Source of the DNA: Perkinsus chesapeaki
Lineage: Eukaryota > Perkinsozoa > Perkinsida > Perkinsidae
Length of the DNA: 64,000 nucleotides
NCBI GenBank assembly: GCA_013115145.1
Contig: JAAPAO010000027.1
Location: 1 to 64,000 of the forward strand
Direction of reading: 5' to 3'
The position numbers were made by a program, and so were the translations under genes. Shown one piece after another: positions 61,819-64,000 of the stretch (the stretch's first letter is position 1; each line of letters begins with the position of its first letter). The notes beneath the pieces are model-generated. The model saw only the letters and a program-made list of their open reading frames with translations. It searched no databases and was not told the DNA's origin.

Positions 61819-62167
61819 TTCCAATTAAAATCTCACCGTGCCAATTGCTCACTTTGCGGAATGGTATGCAGAAAGCAATGCCATGATTCTCTATCAGAAC
61901 ATCACATAACAACAGCAGCTTTATCAACCAACATGTGAATCAAGTGAATAGCACGAGATAGATATATAAAGAGAACTGCTACAAAAACAGCCCCATGAGC
62001 TGATTAAAATTTTAAAGCAGCTTTTTTGTTGCATAGGGAAGAAGAATCTACCGAAGTCCCTCTGGTCATGCCTCGGGGGGCACCGCTTTGATGCATAATA
62101 GTGCAAAATTCGCTTCCTGACGTTCAAGGAGCCTACGTACGTTTCACCGCCAGTGACATGAGCTCCA
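61819..62167. other. Spacer between the aspartic protease and CEP164-like genes
   Basis: Both neighbours are on the minus strand. No supported exon was seen. It should contain the promoter of the CEP164-like gene. Confidence 0.4.
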
Positions 62168-63322
62168 CTACATCTGGACAATATCAATCCAACCACCAGA
62201 AAGGTTAAAGAACGACTCATGTGCAGCAAAGAAGGGATAACCAAGAACCAGGACATCCGACTCTTTGCCGTCACGCAGATGAAGTATACATCCGTCCTCA
62301 TCGCACAAAGAAGTGTAATGCTCGGGCTTGATGATGACGCTAAGGAGCCCATGATCGCTATTTCCAAGCCTGTATTTCAGTGATGGGAGACAATCAATAG
62401 CATCTTCACGGATCAGCCAGTGATCTATCTCCGAGTCCCGCCAGATACTTCGCGTTGCAGAACGGCGCCTAACATTATTATTACTCTTCTTCATGTAGCA
62501 ATCGTTGGTCTCCTCTATAATGACAGCCAGATCAGATGATGGTATTTGAATGCAGTCATCCCCGGTATCGAATAGGGCTACAGGCTTTGACGAGGAGGCA
62601 GCAGATCTGATGCGACCAACCGTGAGGATACCGCCTTCCGGCTTGACAATCGTGACGCGAACAAGATCGACTAGAAACTGTCTCAGCTCCCCGTCTCTAG
62701 GAGGGACGAAGCGAGCGCGGTTCACCCTCCCAGATCTCGAACTACCAGCATCGGATGTACCGAGAACCAGCGTACCGCAAAAACCGTGACCATGAGCAGG
62801 CAGAATCGAGAAGGCGAGATCGTCAACAATATGAGCGTCCTCAAGCTGTTGTAGGAGCGATAAGGGTACCGTGGGCCTCGGAAATGAGAGACCTAGCAAA
62901 CCGTCTGGGTGGCTGTCTGGAAGGACAGAGTCGTACCCGATTACCAAACCAAAAGTGAATGAAGGGAGTGTGACGTTGCCGATACCGAGCGTGTCTTCGT
63001 GAGCTACTACGGTAACATTCTCTCTGCCATGAGCGAAGAAGATTTTCCAGCGATGTCTCTTGTAGACATCATCACAAAGGCGTGGATCAGGACAGAAATA
63101 GCACCCACTAGGAAGCTGATCGCACGCGCCTGGGCCATACTTTTTCTCATACCAGTCACCGTAGACGGCAAAGGTTTCAGGCAAAGCGGAGTCAACGTTG
63201 AGGAGAAGAGACTGACCGCCTAGAGAGAGCGGTACAAGACCGTCATCATGAAGAGGTAGTGTAATTTCACAAGGGACTCCCAACACCATCACCGACAATG
63301 TAAGGAAGGAAAGCAGCATCAT
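62168..63322 (-). CDS. Pepsin-like aspartic protease (A1), altered first active site
   Basis: An intronless 384-residue frame with a signal peptide (MMLLSFLTLSVMVLGVPCEI). The A1 bilobal pattern is visible: LLLNVDSALPETFAVYGDWY holds the first catalytic Asp (D44) in a DSA triplet in place of DTG/DSG; DGLLGLSFPRPTVPLSLLQQ is the conserved DGxLGLG-type strand; VALFDTGDDCIQIPSSDL holds the second catalytic DTG; VLVLGYPFFAAHESFFNLSG matches the LGxxFLRxxYxxFD end region. Cysteines cluster near GACDQLPSGCYFCPDPRLC. The enzyme would be secreted or vacuolar. The non-canonical DSA and the unusual flap region raise the possibility of reduced activity. A basic insert (KKSNNNVRRRSATRS) lies in the C-terminal lobe. 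Confidence 0.85.
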   Translation of the reverse strand: MMLLSFLTLSVMVLGVPCEITLPLHDDGLVPLSLGGQSLLLNVDSALPETFAVYGDWYEKKYGPGACDQLPSGCYFCPDPRLCDDVYKRHRWKIFFAHGRENVTVVAHEDTLGIGNVTLPSFTFGLVIGYDSVLPDSHPDGLLGLSFPRPTVPLSLLQQLEDAHIVDDLAFSILPAHGHGFCGTLVLGTSDAGSSRSGRVNRARFVPPRDGELRQFLVDLVRVTIVKPEGGILTVGRIRSAASSSKPVALFDTGDDCIQIPSSDLAVIIEETNDCYMKKSNNNVRRRSATRSIWRDSEIDHWLIREDAIDCLPSLKYRLGNSDHGLLSVIIKPEHYTSLCDEDGCILHLRDGKESDVLVLGYPFFAAHESFFNLSGGWIDIVQM

Positions 63323-63509
63323 CTAAAGTATCTGAAACCGGCAAACCGCGCTGTCAAAAAAGCGCGCGGCCGTAGTTGGGGAGCGCGCACGCCCGAAATA
63401 TTATCTTATCAACGCAACCTCAATCTCTCTACGGCAGAGGTAGAGACTTGAACGATGCCGGCTGACGGCTGACGAACTGGAGAGGGACGTGCTTATATAT
63501 CAACTTGGA

Positions 63510-63919
63510 TTAACCACGCTCATCTGGATCTCCGAAATCCTAAAATTGACAATGAATAGTCGACAAACGGAGAGCTCACTTGCTGATCTTGGCTGCTATG
63601 ATTGAGCGTCCAGTAGGCAACGAGGCGATTGAAAATGTCTAGTGGGAGAGAGAGGGAGCAGAAACCCCACAGGTACCTGAGAATGGCCTAAGCCTAATAT
63701 ACGGAAGAAAGGTAGCTCACCAGTATTTACAACGTGAATCAGCGAATCTTCTTCGAACGTGCGCAGGCTTCGTCAGGACCTGAAATCTTAGATGGTCCGG
63801 CAGCTAAGGCACGAACGCACCTCAGCTGTTGTCAAATTGAGTAGCATGAAGCACGTTTGTCGGAGGAAGAGAGACACGACGAACCCTGCCCACAGGAAAT
63901 TGGCCGCAGCGAAGAGAAC
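63510..63919 (-). CDS. DHHC palmitoyltransferase, last four exons (partial)
   Basis: Minus-strand exons 63919-63821, 63779-63721, 63676-63580 and 63539-63510 join in frame (phases 0, 2, 0) and end at a TAA. They encode a membrane segment (VLFAAANFLWAGFVVSLFLR) and then QTCFMLLNLTTAE, which is the conserved TTxE motif placed after the last membrane span in DHHC acyltransferases. After it come VLTKPAHVRRRF, YLWGFCSLSLPLDIFNRLVA and a polar tail ending GDPDERG. The catalytic Cys-rich DHHC domain would lie in exons beyond the right edge of the window, so the family call rests on TTxE and its context. Such enzymes palmitoylate cytosolic and membrane proteins at the Golgi or plasma membrane. Confidence 0.55.
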
Positions 63920-64000
63920 CTACAGAAGTCTCCCGGGTGAGCGTGGACGCATCTGGAATGTTTTAGAAGGAATGCTCAATCCCGTCAAGGCTATCAGCAT

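Noticed and set aside
1-64000. CRISPR arrays, bacterial operons, rRNA genes
   Set aside because: None seen. The sequence is eukaryotic with spliceosomal introns, and the only regular repeats are short tandem repeats of two or three units.

Overview
This is nuclear DNA from a protist with dense genes and very short introns. Coding exons are cut by GT-AG introns, many of only 41-57 nt. TAA, TAG and TGA all act as stops. Recognisable genes include cytosolic ribosomal protein eL32, a mitochondrial uS9 with an N-terminal presequence, inorganic pyrophosphatase, the R-SNARE YKT6, a DHHC palmitoyltransferase and two proteins of the cilium/basal-body type (CEP164-like, RIIa-domain). Together they indicate a flagellate or zoospore-forming unicellular eukaryote. 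The intron style, the tandem arrays of lineage-specific genes and the pepsin-like protease with a large cysteine content suggest an alveolate, most likely a Perkinsus-like perkinsid. That placement is an inference.

Layout. 1-4.6 kb: the last exon of a plus-strand gene, then three minus-strand genes (a helical-repeat-like protein, a PrsW-like intramembrane protease, a Pro/Ser-rich protein). 5.7-11.1 kb: plus-strand genes for a RIIa-domain protein, a small membrane protein, an unresolved coiled-coil gene and mitochondrial ribosomal protein uS9. 11.5-18.3 kb: a tandem A-B-A-B array of four related membrane proteins. 19.0-37.35 kb: a tandem array of five divergent paralogs. Each is split into matching exons encoding a ubiquitin-like N-terminal fold, a basic (NLS-like) linker, TPR-like helices and two further conserved helical blocks. 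I do not recognise this family, and it is the most interesting content of the window. 37.4-44.4 kb: a DEDDh exonuclease, eL32, two tandem KH-domain genes and an inorganic pyrophosphatase whose eight exons I could join completely. 44.5-47.2 kb: two hypothetical genes. 48.66-49.9 kb: YKT6 on the minus strand, joined completely from seven exons. 50.3-52.4 kb: a long acidic low-complexity protein. 53.4-58.3 kb: three members of a small secreted cysteine-rich family in mixed orientation. 58.9-64.0 kb, minus strand: a CEP164-like WW/coiled-coil gene, a pepsin-like aspartic protease with an altered first active-site triplet, and the last exons of a DHHC palmitoyltransferase.

Several tRNA-like (SINE-type) remnants lie in introns and spacers, one of them filling a whole intron. 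Exon joins were made by eye from reading frame, GT/AG (once GC/AG) signals and agreement with known families or with paralogs in this window. No alignment or gene-prediction program was run.
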